DNA of 64,000 nucleotides from a bacterium (GTDB lineage: Bacteria; Zhuqueibacterota; Zhuqueibacteria; Residuimicrobiales; Residuimicrobiaceae): NCBI GenBank assembly GCA_029554865.1, contig JAKPUX010000025.1, positions 1 through 64,000 of the forward strand. Direction: 5' to 3'. A program made the translations under genes and the position numbers. The notes beneath the pieces are model-generated. The model saw only the letters and a program-made list of their open reading frames with translations. It searched no databases and was not told the DNA's origin. Shown here piece after piece: positions 1 to 9,163 of this stretch (positions within the stretch are counted from its first letter, which is position 1; the number at the start of each line of letters is the position of its first letter).

Positions 1-3000
1 AATCAGGGGGGCAGCACAGTCGAGATCGATGACATCAACAGCCGGCTCGATTTTACGACACCGGGGTTCATTCTCGGACCGCCCCGGCTGGTTCAAAACG
101 GCACCATACTCCGCGGCAACCAGTCGGATATCCTGCGCTTCCCGGTCCTCAGGAATGGAAATGCGCCTGCTGCGGTGACCATCAGCGCGACTATTAATTA
201 TCAGGTTCTCAACTCCGGCGCTCCTCGTACCCTGGTCTCCCCGGTCACCGGCAATGTCCGCTTGCAAAACAGGGCGGCCAATTTTGTCCAAAAGATCCGC
301 CTCGATCCGGGCATCCTCACCGAGGACAAGCTCGCCCCGTGGCGCGTCGTTCTCACCCTGGCCAGCAGTGCGACCGATGGCGACCTCCAGATCAATCTCG
401 ACGACGCCGACAGCACCTTCGTCCGCTTTCTGGATTATCAGCTCCCGCTGCCGGCCCGCCTGGCGGGCAACGGCACCCGCGTGCTCAAGTCCGGCACCAC
501 GGACAGCCTGATATTCACCGGCATCGTCCCCGTCGACACCAGCGGATCTTTTGCCATCACGGCACGGGTAGCTGCCCGGGACCTCAACAGCAGCCTCGCC
601 GTCAGCGCTGCACCGCCGCAGTCGGTTGCCCTCGTGGTACAGAATCCCCCGAGCCTCGCAGCCCTGACCAATTCCCTGCAGCCCGCCTATGTTTCGGGAG
701 GTACAGTCTACCAGTTTCAGATTAACGTCGTCAATAACGGTGGATCAACCCTGCTCCTGGATCCCACCCGGACTGCTTTCGCGATCGTGGACACCACGAC
801 CGGCCTGGAGCTCTATTCCTCCCTGCTCGACGCCTCTTTCGGATCAAGCCTGCCGGGCAACATGAGCTCGCGCACGCTCTATTTCCATTTCAAGGATCTT
901 CCCGCCGGCATCGCCCCGGGACGCTATCGCACCCGCCTCCTGCTCGCCGGCACGGAAAACCGCAACGCCTTCAGCCAGACCCTGGAGCTGAGCAATAACA
1001 GGGTCACGGTGGCGAGCCCGCGTGAGGTCATGATCACTTCCCTGCGCAGCGAGTCGCCCACCGTCACAGCGGGGCAGGGACTGCCCTGGTTCATTGCACT
1101 GGAGGTGACCAACAACGGCAGCAGCACCCTGCGCCTCGACCAGTCCAGCATCACCTTTTATCGCAACAATGTCGATGTTTCCTCCTCCTTCGCCCTGGTC
1201 GTGCCGGATACCTTCACCACGGGCCTGGCGACCATTCCAGGCGACACCACCCGGATCATCCGCTACCGGGTCGATGCGGTCGATGCGGATCTCGAGCCCG
1301 GCCAGATTGTCATCGCGGGCCATATCTGGCTCACGGATGTAGCCCAGGCCTATCGCCGTTTCGATGAGCAGACCGATCAGGGCAATTCCGGTTATGTCAC
1401 CGTGCAGGCCCCGGCGGAAGCCCTTTTGATCTCCTTCTCGCCCAGCCAGAATTCTGTGACCAGGGGCCAGCAGGAGCCCTGGACGATCTCCGCGCGGGTG
1501 AAGAATCGGGGTGGAAGCATCCTCGCCCTCGATCCCGCCCGGCTGGAGCTCCACTTCAGCGCAGGAGACACCCACTTCGTCTTCCAGCAGCCCAGCCATT
1601 TCCTCGGCAGCGGCGATACCCTTCTGCTGCCGGGCGTTGAGGATACCCTGCGCTGGACTGTGGATGAGGTCTCGGCGGAGTCGAGCCTGCCTGGCCTGGT
1701 GCGGGTGGAGGCGGCGATACCCCTGAGCGAACTCAACAGCGGCCGTCTCTATACCCTTGAGACCTCCTCCGGCAATGCCGGCTTTGATATTGCGGTGCAG
1801 GATTCTGCCGCAGCGCGGCTCGCCGGCTTTAGAGTGGTGGTGCCGCAGGACTCTCTGGTTAATGCCGGACAGAGCTTTTACGTTCAGGCCTGCGTGAAAA
1901 GCCTTGAAAATCGGGACGGGCTGGAAAATGTGCGCGTGCGCTTCGCCGCCGACGGATATCTCTCCTTCCCTGAAGGCAGCGAGACCGTGCTCGGACCCAT
2001 CCCCGCCGGCGACAGCCTCTGGACTGTGCCCGGGATCCTCGTCAAGGCCGATACCATGGCGGGCGTCGATCCGACCCTTTTTGCCCGGATCCTCTCCGCT
2101 GCCGCGGCCAATACCGGCCAGCCGACCCTCATTGAACCAGCCCGCGCCGGGAGGGATTCCTCCAGGACCATCCACATCCAGAAGCCGGGCGCCCTGACGG
2201 TGACGCGGATCTTCGTCTCCCAGGACACCATCCCCTCCGGGTACAGCCTGGACTGGACCATCCAGGTGGATGTGACCAATCCCCGTGAGGGAACCCTGCT
2301 GCTGGAAGCACCCAGGGCGGGCGATATTTCGATCAAGCAGGGCTTCGTCATCCGCGCCCCGGAACTGACTCCGGCCGAACGTACCCTCTCCCCCGGAGAT
2401 ACCCTCCGGGTCATCTATGAGGTCATTGCCTCCAGTTCCGGCAGCGGCCGGCTGCCGATCACGGCCCAGCTCGCGGCCAGAGATGTCAACGACACCCTGC
2501 GCGTGGTCTCCACCTCGGCCACAACCTCAATCTTTGTCTCCACCAGCGCGCGCGTGCGCATCGTCCGGACCGCGGTCAACGCCGACTCCAACTTTGTCGA
2601 TGCCGAAGGGATCGGACATGTCAATACCCGCCAGCCCTTTTATGTTGATGTAGATATCGAAAACAGCGGCGGACAGCCGCTTAAAACAGTCTATGTACGG
2701 CTTGCCGGCGTCCGTTCGCCGGTCGCCACCCCCCTTCAGTTCATCGAAAATCTGAGCACCTTTGAGGGCCCCCGCCGCCTGAGATTCAGCGTGCAGGCGG
2801 ACAGTCTCGAAAACCTGGCCGGCGAACTTTTCACCGCCGAAATCACCCAGGCCGCCGGCGAAGACGGCTCTCCTGCCTTCATCGCTCCCGCCACAGATGC
2901 CCTGGCGACGGCCCGCATCTACCGACCGGCGGTGCTGCAGCTGGTCAGTACTTCGGCCCTTAATCCGGGCACTGAAAGGATCGTCAGTTACGGACAGGCC

Positions 3001-6000
3001 TTCCCGGTGGAGGTCGTCGTGCAGAATCTGGGTTCGGAGCCGGTCAGCGGCGTGACCCTGACGATGCGGGCCGATCCGGCCGACCGGGCCGGCATCACGA
3101 CCACGCCCCTGCTGTTAGCCAAGACACTCGCCGCCGGAGATACCGGCAAGGTCGTTTTCACAGCCACGGCGGGCAGTCAGAGTGGAGAGGTGCTTCTGGT
3201 TTCGGATGTCACCACCTCAACCGGCCAGAACACCGGGCTGCCCGTGCCCTTGCAGCGCGCCGGGCAGGACTCTTCGAGCCTGGTGACGATCGAATCGGGC
3301 GCACGGCTGACTATTCTCTCGGTGCGGGTGGTGCCCGCCGCCGTTTCGGCCGGCGATGCCCAGAACGATACCCGCATCTATGTACAAGTCGCCAATACCG
3401 GCGATGCGGATCTGCGCTTTCTTGGCATCTCGCCCGATAATGTCCGCTTTACGACCAATGGCATTCTGGATGAAGAGTACCGCGTTAACGCCCCCGCCAA
3501 ACTGATGGGCTCCGACAGCCTGGTTTTGAAAGGCCAGGCGCAGGACTCGCTCCTTTATATCGTCACCCGGATCGGGGACATCGCCGGGGATGCCGAGGTC
3601 AGGGTGCAGCTCACTGCGATGGATCTGAACAGGAGCCCCTCAGAAGCGAATCAGATGATGGCCACCGGCACCACCAGCCTGGAGGTGACCAGCACCTCCT
3701 GGGTGCGCATCAACCAGACCCTGGTGAGTTCTGCCACAGCCTTCGATGAGCAAAATACTCCCCTGGTCAACCGTGGCCGCCAGTTCATCCTGGCGGTGGA
3801 GGCGGAGACCAGCGAACTCTCCGGTGTGGATTCAGTCTGGGTTCGTCTCACAGCGGAGGGGGCTTCCAGCATCGTCCAGCCCCTGCTGGTGATCCCGACC
3901 ATCAACAAGGGCGGCACGGGCCGGGCCGAGTTCACTATCATCGCTGACGACAGCTGGGATGGTGCGCTGGGTGAAATCCGCGAGAGTTTCAACGCCCAGA
4001 TCCTTTCCGCCAAGGCGGTGGGCTCCTCCCTGGCTGCACAGGTCCGGGCGCCGGTCCGGCCGGTGGACGCACTGGCGACGGTGCGCATCCAGAATCCGGC
4101 GCGCATCGACCTCCGTCTCGCCCTTGCGGCCGGCCAGGATTCCATCCTGACGGCGAGTCAGGAGTTCAGCCTGGTGGTCAGTCTGGTCAACCTCGGCTCC
4201 TCCGCCATGCGGGACGGGCAGTACACGATCACCCTGCCGCCGGGAAACAAGTACCGCCTTATCGGGGGCGAAACGGAACGCTCCTTCGATGTACCGCTCG
4301 GCTGGACGAGCTACACCGACACCCTCCACCTGATCGCGCCTGACCAGGATTCCTTCAGCGACACCATCCGTGTCAACCTCACTCGGGTGCCGCAGGATGT
4401 CAATATCGCAGCACCCGCTGCGACCGAGTCTGTGCAGGCGGCTGCAGTCGTCACGACCCTGAGGTCGGGACTGGCATTGAATCTCTCCATCTATTCACCC
4501 TCCGGTGCCCAGGACCGGATTCTCTCCACGGCCCAGCAGATGGTGCTGCGCGCGACCGTCCAGTCGACCGACAACATTCGAAACAAGAGCGTCACCCTCA
4601 AACTCCCGATCTCCCCTGCCTATGTTCTGCTTAGCCCTGCGTCGCAGGCGGTGGCCTCCAGCCGGGATACGGTCTACTGGCGCGTCCAGGTTCCTGATGC
4701 CGAGACCGTAATGGCCCATATTTTCGAGGCCACGGCGCGCGGGCAGTCCGCGGAGAGCGAACTGATCCAGACCCGTACCGCAACTATCGATCAGATCGTA
4801 AGCCGCGCCAGCCTCTGGGTCGATGACCTTGAGGTGAGTTCCCCGGCAGTAGGGGTGATGGAGAGCGGCCAGGCCAATTTCTCCGTACGCCAGCAGGCCA
4901 TCCTGAGAACCAGGGTGCGCAATCTCGGCGCCGCCCGCGTCGGGGCGACTGGCAGGATCACCCTCTCCCTGCAGAACAGCGGTTTGACGCTGGTCTCCTC
5001 TGATTCAGCCAAGGGCTTCACCATCGGCAGCTATGTAACCTGGAACGTCCAGGCTTCCGATGTGCCCATCAGCGAGATCCGGGATATCCGTGTCGAGATC
5101 TCCACCATACCCATGGACGAGAATACCAATGCCCCGGCGGCTATCGCCAATGGTTCGGCGACGCTGAATGTCCTCACCGAGGCGCGGGGGACAACGCGCA
5201 TCGATCAGTTCTATATCAGCAGCCCGGCTGGCGCCCTTGACAATTCGGTCTCTGCGGAACAAAGCTTTGTGGTGACGGCGGAGATCACCTCCACCTCGGT
5301 CCGTGAACTGCAGGCCGAGATCAGCAGCGCCGGGGATTTTTCGACCAATACACCGTCGGTTACGGTCCCGGCCGGGAATCGTCAGGTGGTGACCTGGACG
5401 GTAAAGGCCCCGGCGGAGGCCGGATCCAACACCCTGACCCTGACGGTGAGCGGCAGGGATTACCGTTCGAACATTGCCCTGACCAACCAGGTCCGCGCCC
5501 TCAATGTGACCACCCAGCCGCCGACCCGTTTCACCCTGACTCCGCGCATCATCTTCCCGGCGGGGCTGAGCAACAAGGTCTCCAGTGAATCGCCGATGCG
5601 GCTGGCCCTCTACATCGATCATCGTGAGGAGACCGCCCCCCAGGTGGCGGGCGAAGCGGCTACCATTCGTCTCAATGTCCCCGCCCGCTTTCTCGACGGC
5701 AGCGAACCCCTGATCAAGAGCGGCAGTGACAGCCTGGTCTGGAACCTGGCCGCCCCGGCGGTTTCGCAGGACACTCTTTTTGATGTCCAGTTCAGCGTCA
5801 CAGCTCTGCCGAAGGATGCCAATTCCGGTCTGGAGGCGACGACGGAGTTTATGAATGTCTATTTCCCGATCTGGGTCGTGCGCAAAGCGCGGCTTGAAGT
5901 GCTCGCCCAGGTACAGGGCCGGTCGGGGACGACGCCAATACCGGTGCGCATCGGCAATGAGTTCGACCTCTTTTCGATCCTCTCCAATCTCGGCTCTGCG

Positions 6001-7074
6001 GATTACTACGGTTCCTACCAGGTGCAGCTGCGGCTGCCCTCGGGCTATACGAGCGCGGACGGCCTGACCGTAAGCACCGAGAGCGACACGGTGAAGTGGC
6101 GGGTCAAGGCGCCGGATGTATTCAGGGAGACCCCGGATACCCTGATGGTAAAGCTGCTCAGTGCGCCGAGGGATTATTTCTCCAAAACCCCTGCTGATAT
6201 CGCGCAGGATTCGGCGATTGTGCTGATCTCGCCTGAGGCTGGTTTTATGGTGGCCAAGTCCTTTCCTGTGCGCACCGGATCGGTCGGCCTGCGCGGCGGC
6301 GCCAGCCTGCCCATGCTCGGCCTCTCTCTGCAGAACAAGGACCAGTCGATCGGCAGCCGGTCGTTGCTGGATACCATCAAGGTCTCTTTCCGCAACAAGC
6401 GCGGCAGCGCGGTGGCGGCGCGGTCGGTGGTGAGCCGGATCGCCGCCGTCCGGCACGGCAATCCCGCTGAGGTGCTGGCTGAGAACAATAGTCCCGGCGC
6501 GGCCAGCGAGATGGTGCTCAATTTTGACAAGGCTGTTCCCGACACGATCCGGGGCAGCGACCTCTTCGCCATCGATATCCTTATCGATATCGCTGCGGAG
6601 GCCAACCTCACCGATTTTGTCATGGTGGTGGATTCGGCCCGTGCGATAGTAGCCAGGGACGCCATCTACCACAACCGGCTGAGCATCGCCGACTCGACCC
6701 TCAATCGCGTCCAGTATCTCGGCTTCTCCTCCGGCACCCTGGTGGTGATGCAAAACAACCTGGAAGAGTCTTTTTGTAATTATCCCAATCCCTTCGGCAC
6801 AGCGTCGCGCCCGACCACCCGCTTTGTCTATTATCTCAAGCAGGCGAGCGACGTCCGTATCAAGATCTTCACCCTGACCGGAGATCTGGTACAGGCCTGG
6901 GAGTACACCAGGGCGGCTCATCCGCGGCAGACCAGCGCCGGAGTTCATCAGGATGAGGTCATCTGGGACGGCCGCAACGGCCGCGGCGAGAAGGTGATGA
7001 ACGGCGTCTATCTGGCCTATCTGCAGACCGATTACGGCGAGATGGCGCTCACCAAGATAGCAGTTGTCAAATAA
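1..7074 (+). CDS. Giant secreted Ig-like repeat protein with C-terminal sorting-type domain (5' partial)
   Basis: The reading frame is open from the first base, so the N-terminus and any signal peptide lie outside the window; at least 2,357 residues are visible. The protein is a chain of about fifteen similar units of 110-150 residues. Each has a short beta-strand entry, a Gly-Gln-like turn and a V-x-N-x-G stretch, as in CARDB or other Ig-like adhesion/scaffold domains. The C-terminal ~100 residues contain NYPNPF, then KIFTLTGDLV, WDGRNGRGEKV and NGVYLAYL. These are the hallmarks of FlgD-like or type IX secretion (type A) sorting domains of FCB-group bacteria. The inferred role is a large exported or surface-attached protein. 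The next gene encodes a PorV-like barrel protein, consistent with secretion-linked function. The substrate or ligand is unknown. Confidence 0.8.
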   Translation, partial: NQGGSTVEIDDINSRLDFTTPGFILGPPRLVQNGTILRGNQSDILRFPVLRNGNAPAAVTISATINYQVLNSGAPRTLVSPVTGNVRLQNRAANFVQKIRLDPGILTEDKLAPWRVVLTLASSATDGDLQINLDDADSTFVRFLDYQLPLPARLAGNGTRVLKSGTTDSLIFTGIVPVDTSGSFAITARVAARDLNSSLAVSAAPPQSVALVVQNPPSLAALTNSLQPAYVSGGTVYQFQINVVNNGGSTLLLDPTRTAFAIVDTTTGLELYSSLLDASFGSSLPGNMSSRTLYFHFKDLPAGIAPGRYRTRLLLAGTENRNAFSQTLELSNNRVTVASPREVMITSLRSESPTVTAGQGLPWFIALEVTNNGSSTLRLDQSSITFYRNNVDVSSSFALVVPDTFTTGLATIPGDTTRIIRYRVDAVDADLEPGQIVIAGHIWLTDVAQAYRRFDEQTDQGNSGYVTVQAPAEALLISFSPSQNSVTRGQQEPWTISARVKNRGGSILALDPARLELHFSAGDTHFVFQQPSHFLGSGDTLLLPGVEDTLRWTVDEVSAESSLPGLVRVEAAIPLSELNSGRLYTLETSSGNAGFDIAVQDSAAARLAGFRVVVPQDSLVNAGQSFYVQACVKSLENRDGLENVRVRFAADGYLSFPEGSETVLGPIPAGDSLWTVPGILVKADTMAGVDPTLFARILSAAAANTGQPTLIEPARAGRDSSRTIHIQKPGALTVTRIFVSQDTIPSGYSLDWTIQVDVTNPREGTLLLEAPRAGDISIKQGFVIRAPELTPAERTLSPGDTLRVIYEVIASSSGSGRLPITAQLAARDVNDTLRVVSTSATTSIFVSTSARVRIVRTAVNADSNFVDAEGIGHVNTRQPFYVDVDIENSGGQPLKTVYVRLAGVRSPVATPLQFIENLSTFEGPRRLRFSVQADSLENLAGELFTAEITQAAGEDGSPAFIAPATDALATARIYRPAVLQLVSTSALNPGTERIVSYGQAFPVEVVVQNLGSEPVSGVTLTMRADPADRAGITTTPLLLAKTLAAGDTGKVVFTATAGSQSGEVLLVSDVTTSTGQNTGLPVPLQRAGQDSSSLVTIESGARLTILSVRVVPAAVSAGDAQNDTRIYVQVANTGDADLRFLGISPDNVRFTTNGILDEEYRVNAPAKLMGSDSLVLKGQAQDSLLYIVTRIGDIAGDAEVRVQLTAMDLNRSPSEANQMMATGTTSLEVTSTSWVRINQTLVSSATAFDEQNTPLVNRGRQFILAVEAETSELSGVDSVWVRLTAEGASSIVQPLLVIPTINKGGTGRAEFTIIADDSWDGALGEIRESFNAQILSAKAVGSSLAAQVRAPVRPVDALATVRIQNPARIDLRLALAAGQDSILTASQEFSLVVSLVNLGSSAMRDGQYTITLPPGNKYRLIGGETERSFDVPLGWTSYTDTLHLIAPDQDSFSDTIRVNLTRVPQDVNIAAPAATESVQAAAVVTTLRSGLALNLSIYSPSGAQDRILSTAQQMVLRATVQSTDNIRNKSVTLKLPISPAYVLLSPASQAVASSRDTVYWRVQVPDAETVMAHIFEATARGQSAESELIQTRTATIDQIVSRASLWVDDLEVSSPAVGVMESGQANFSVRQQAILRTRVRNLGAARVGATGRITLSLQNSGLTLVSSDSAKGFTIGSYVTWNVQASDVPISEIRDIRVEISTIPMDENTNAPAAIANGSATLNVLTEARGTTRIDQFYISSPAGALDNSVSAEQSFVVTAEITSTSVRELQAEISSAGDFSTNTPSVTVPAGNRQVVTWTVKAPAEAGSNTLTLTVSGRDYRSNIALTNQVRALNVTTQPPTRFTLTPRIIFPAGLSNKVSSESPMRLALYIDHREETAPQVAGEAATIRLNVPARFLDGSEPLIKSGSDSLVWNLAAPAVSQDTLFDVQFSVTALPKDANSGLEATTEFMNVYFPIWVVRKARLEVLAQVQGRSGTTPIPVRIGNEFDLFSILSNLGSADYYGSYQVQLRLPSGYTSADGLTVSTESDTVKWRVKAPDVFRETPDTLMVKLLSAPRDYFSKTPADIAQDSAIVLISPEAGFMVAKSFPVRTGSVGLRGGASLPMLGLSLQNKDQSIGSRSLLDTIKVSFRNKRGSAVAARSVVSRIAAVRHGNPAEVLAENNSPGAASEMVLNFDKAVPDTIRGSDLFAIDILIDIAAEANLTDFVMVVDSARAIVARDAIYHNRLSIADSTLNRVQYLGFSSGTLVVMQNNLEESFCNYPNPFGTASRPTTRFVYYLKQASDVRIKIFTLTGDLVQAWEYTRAAHPRQTSAGVHQDEVIWDGRNGRGEKVMNGVYLAYLQTDYGEMALTKIAVVK

Positions 7075-7095
7075 CGCATCGAGCAGTTGGCCATT

Positions 7096-9084
7096 GTGAA
7101 ACCAAATACCAGAAAATATCTCCTCTCTTTGCTCTTCCTGCTGCTTCTTCAGGCCGGAGGGGCGTACGCGCAGCAGGTGCTGCAGGATCGAGCCTATGGC
7201 GGAGCCAATGATGTCTTTGACCTTCCCGTCGGGGCCCGGGCTCTGGCCATGGGCGGGGCCTATGTCTCGACGGCCGATGATCCTTTCGCCCTATACTGGA
7301 ATCCAGCCGCCCTGGAGAATGTTCAGAATATGGGCGTCGGGCTCTACTATTCCAATCTGACCGCGGGCACACAGTACAGCTATCTCGGCTATGCTCACCC
7401 CACCCTTTTTCTGGGCACCTTCAGCCTCGGCATCATCAGTCTGTCGACGCCGGACATCGACATCCGCGACGAGTTCGATCCGATGAAGTTAGGCTCGCTC
7501 TCCTACAGCCGGAACATGCTGCTCTTCGGCTACGGCTACAAGCCTCTCAACTGGCTTGCTGTCGGGGCCGCGCTCAAGGTCGAGCGGGTTTCGCTGCCGG
7601 GCTATCCGGATGGAGCCACGGGGCAGACCGGCAGCCTCACCGAATCCGCCTTGGGCGCGGACATGGGGCTGGTCTTCACTCCCGGGCTGGCGAGCCCCTA
7701 TCTGAAGGATCTCACCCTGGCTGTGAGCGTGCAGAATGCGATTCAGCGCTCCATGCGCGCGGTTGATGAGCGTGAATCCACGCCCCGCACCTTCCGTCTG
7801 GGGATGGACAAGAGGATCGGCATCGGTGATGACGGCAGCAGTATGACGCTGGCCTTTGAGTATGACAAGATGAAGACGATGCCCGCCCACACCCATCTGG
7901 GATTGGAGTACAGCTTTCAGGATATGTTCGCTCTGCGTACGGGGCTTTATCGCAATCACTTTACGATCGGGGGCGGCGCCAAGCTGGCCGGTGTCCAGCT
8001 TGATTACTCTTACTGGACGGGCGATGATTCCTGGCTGAGCAGCAGCCATCGCATCTCCCTGGTGCTGAACATCGGCAAGAGCCGCGAATTGCGCATGGCT
8101 GAATATCAGGAGCGTGAGGCGCGCCGCATCGAGATGGAGCTGGCGGCCAAACGCCAGGCTGAACGGAACGAGGCCATTGTTTCGGGCATGAGCCGTGCGC
8201 GGGTCCTGGTCGGAAAGGGTGATTACCCCGGGGCTTACAGCGTGGTGAGCCGGGTGCTCTTTTACGATGTGACCGGCAGCGATCCGGATCTGGAGGAGGC
8301 GCGGCAGCTTTTGCAGCAGATCAACACCGCTTTGGAGGAGCAGCGCAAGCGTGAGGAGGCGGCCATTCTCGCCAAGACTGAGGAGGAGATGCGCATCCGC
8401 CGCAACAATCTGCTCATCGAGCAGCATTACCAGAAGGCCCTGAACGCCTACAGCCTCGAGGATTATCAGACCGCCATTCAGGAGTGCGATCAGGCCCTCG
8501 CCATCGATCCGAACAGCGAGCGGGCTACTGACCTGAGACGCAAGTCCGATGAACAGCTGCGCCGCAAGATCATGCAGCTGGCTGAACGCGCGCGCCAGCT
8601 CCAGGCTCAGGATCGCGGCTACGATGCCATCACCCTCTACAATCAGGCCCGGCAGATGGCCAAGGGGATTCCGGACATCGAGACCTTCCTGGCGGGGCAG
8701 ATCTCTTCGATCGAAAGCCGGCTCAGCCGGGAGGATTTGATGCGGCGGGCGGCGGCGCAGGAGATGAGCCAGAACTGGGCCGAGGCTGCCTCGCTCTACC
8801 GGGAAGCCCTGCGCTACGATCCCAACAACCGCTCCCTGCAGGAGCGCTACAACGAAGCCAAGGCCCGGGCGGAAGCGCGCGACATGGAGATGCCCGAAAA
8901 TGTGCGCGAGCTCTACCGGCTCGGGGCACAGGCCTATGCCCAGCACAAGTATGATGAGGCGGTGCGCCACTTTGAGGAGGCGCGCAAGCTGCAGCCCCTG
9001 AATAAAAAGATCCTCAAGGCCCTCGATTCAGCCAAAGAGAATTTGCAGCGGCAATCTTCGAACCAGGGCACCCAGAACAAATAA
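7096..9084 (+). CDS. PorV/PorQ-type outer-membrane barrel protein with TPR C-terminus
   Basis: A hydrophobic signal peptide (roughly residues 7-26, ending in AYAQ) leads into a UPF0164/PorV-like barrel. Its typical opening is FDLPVGARALAMGGAY followed by DPFALYWNPAAL. Aromatic-rich beta strands continue to about residue 330. The C-terminal half is charged and helical, with TPR-like repeats (for example YQTAIQECDQALAIDPNSE and YDEAVRHFEEARKL). PorV proteins of the type IX system sit in the outer membrane and shuttle substrates with C-terminal sorting domains, which fits the upstream repeat protein. The gene starts 21 bases after that gene's stop, so the two probably form an operon. I took the GTG at 7096; a TTG at 7087 is in frame and neither has a strong ribosome site. 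The barrel-plus-TPR fusion is longer than plain PorV. Confidence 0.75.
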   Translation: MKPNTRKYLLSLLFLLLLQAGGAYAQQVLQDRAYGGANDVFDLPVGARALAMGGAYVSTADDPFALYWNPAALENVQNMGVGLYYSNLTAGTQYSYLGYAHPTLFLGTFSLGIISLSTPDIDIRDEFDPMKLGSLSYSRNMLLFGYGYKPLNWLAVGAALKVERVSLPGYPDGATGQTGSLTESALGADMGLVFTPGLASPYLKDLTLAVSVQNAIQRSMRAVDERESTPRTFRLGMDKRIGIGDDGSSMTLAFEYDKMKTMPAHTHLGLEYSFQDMFALRTGLYRNHFTIGGGAKLAGVQLDYSYWTGDDSWLSSSHRISLVLNIGKSRELRMAEYQEREARRIEMELAAKRQAERNEAIVSGMSRARVLVGKGDYPGAYSVVSRVLFYDVTGSDPDLEEARQLLQQINTALEEQRKREEAAILAKTEEEMRIRRNNLLIEQHYQKALNAYSLEDYQTAIQECDQALAIDPNSERATDLRRKSDEQLRRKIMQLAERARQLQAQDRGYDAITLYNQARQMAKGIPDIETFLAGQISSIESRLSREDLMRRAAAQEMSQNWAEAASLYREALRYDPNNRSLQERYNEAKARAEARDMEMPENVRELYRLGAQAYAQHKYDEAVRHFEEARKLQPLNKKILKALDSAKENLQRQSSNQGTQNK

Positions 9085-9163
9085 GAGCAGCCGGCCCGCA
9101 ATCCGTCTGAAAGGAGCTCTCCGGACCGGCGGCGCCCGCCGCCGGTGAAGGGGAAGAGGACAC

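Noticed and set aside
844-2175. 443-residue open frame on the minus strand
   Set aside because: It lies antisense to the high-GC repeat protein. Its sequence is rich in Gly, Arg and Ala without motifs, as expected from codon-position shadows in GC-rich coding DNA.
5005-6948. 647-residue open frame on the minus strand
   Set aside because: Same reason: antisense to the repeat protein, with no motif, signal peptide or ribosome site.
1-7074. Internal DNA repeats of the giant protein as tandem repeats
   Set aside because: The units are similar only at protein level and differ in DNA sequence, so they are old domain duplications, not a recent repeat array.
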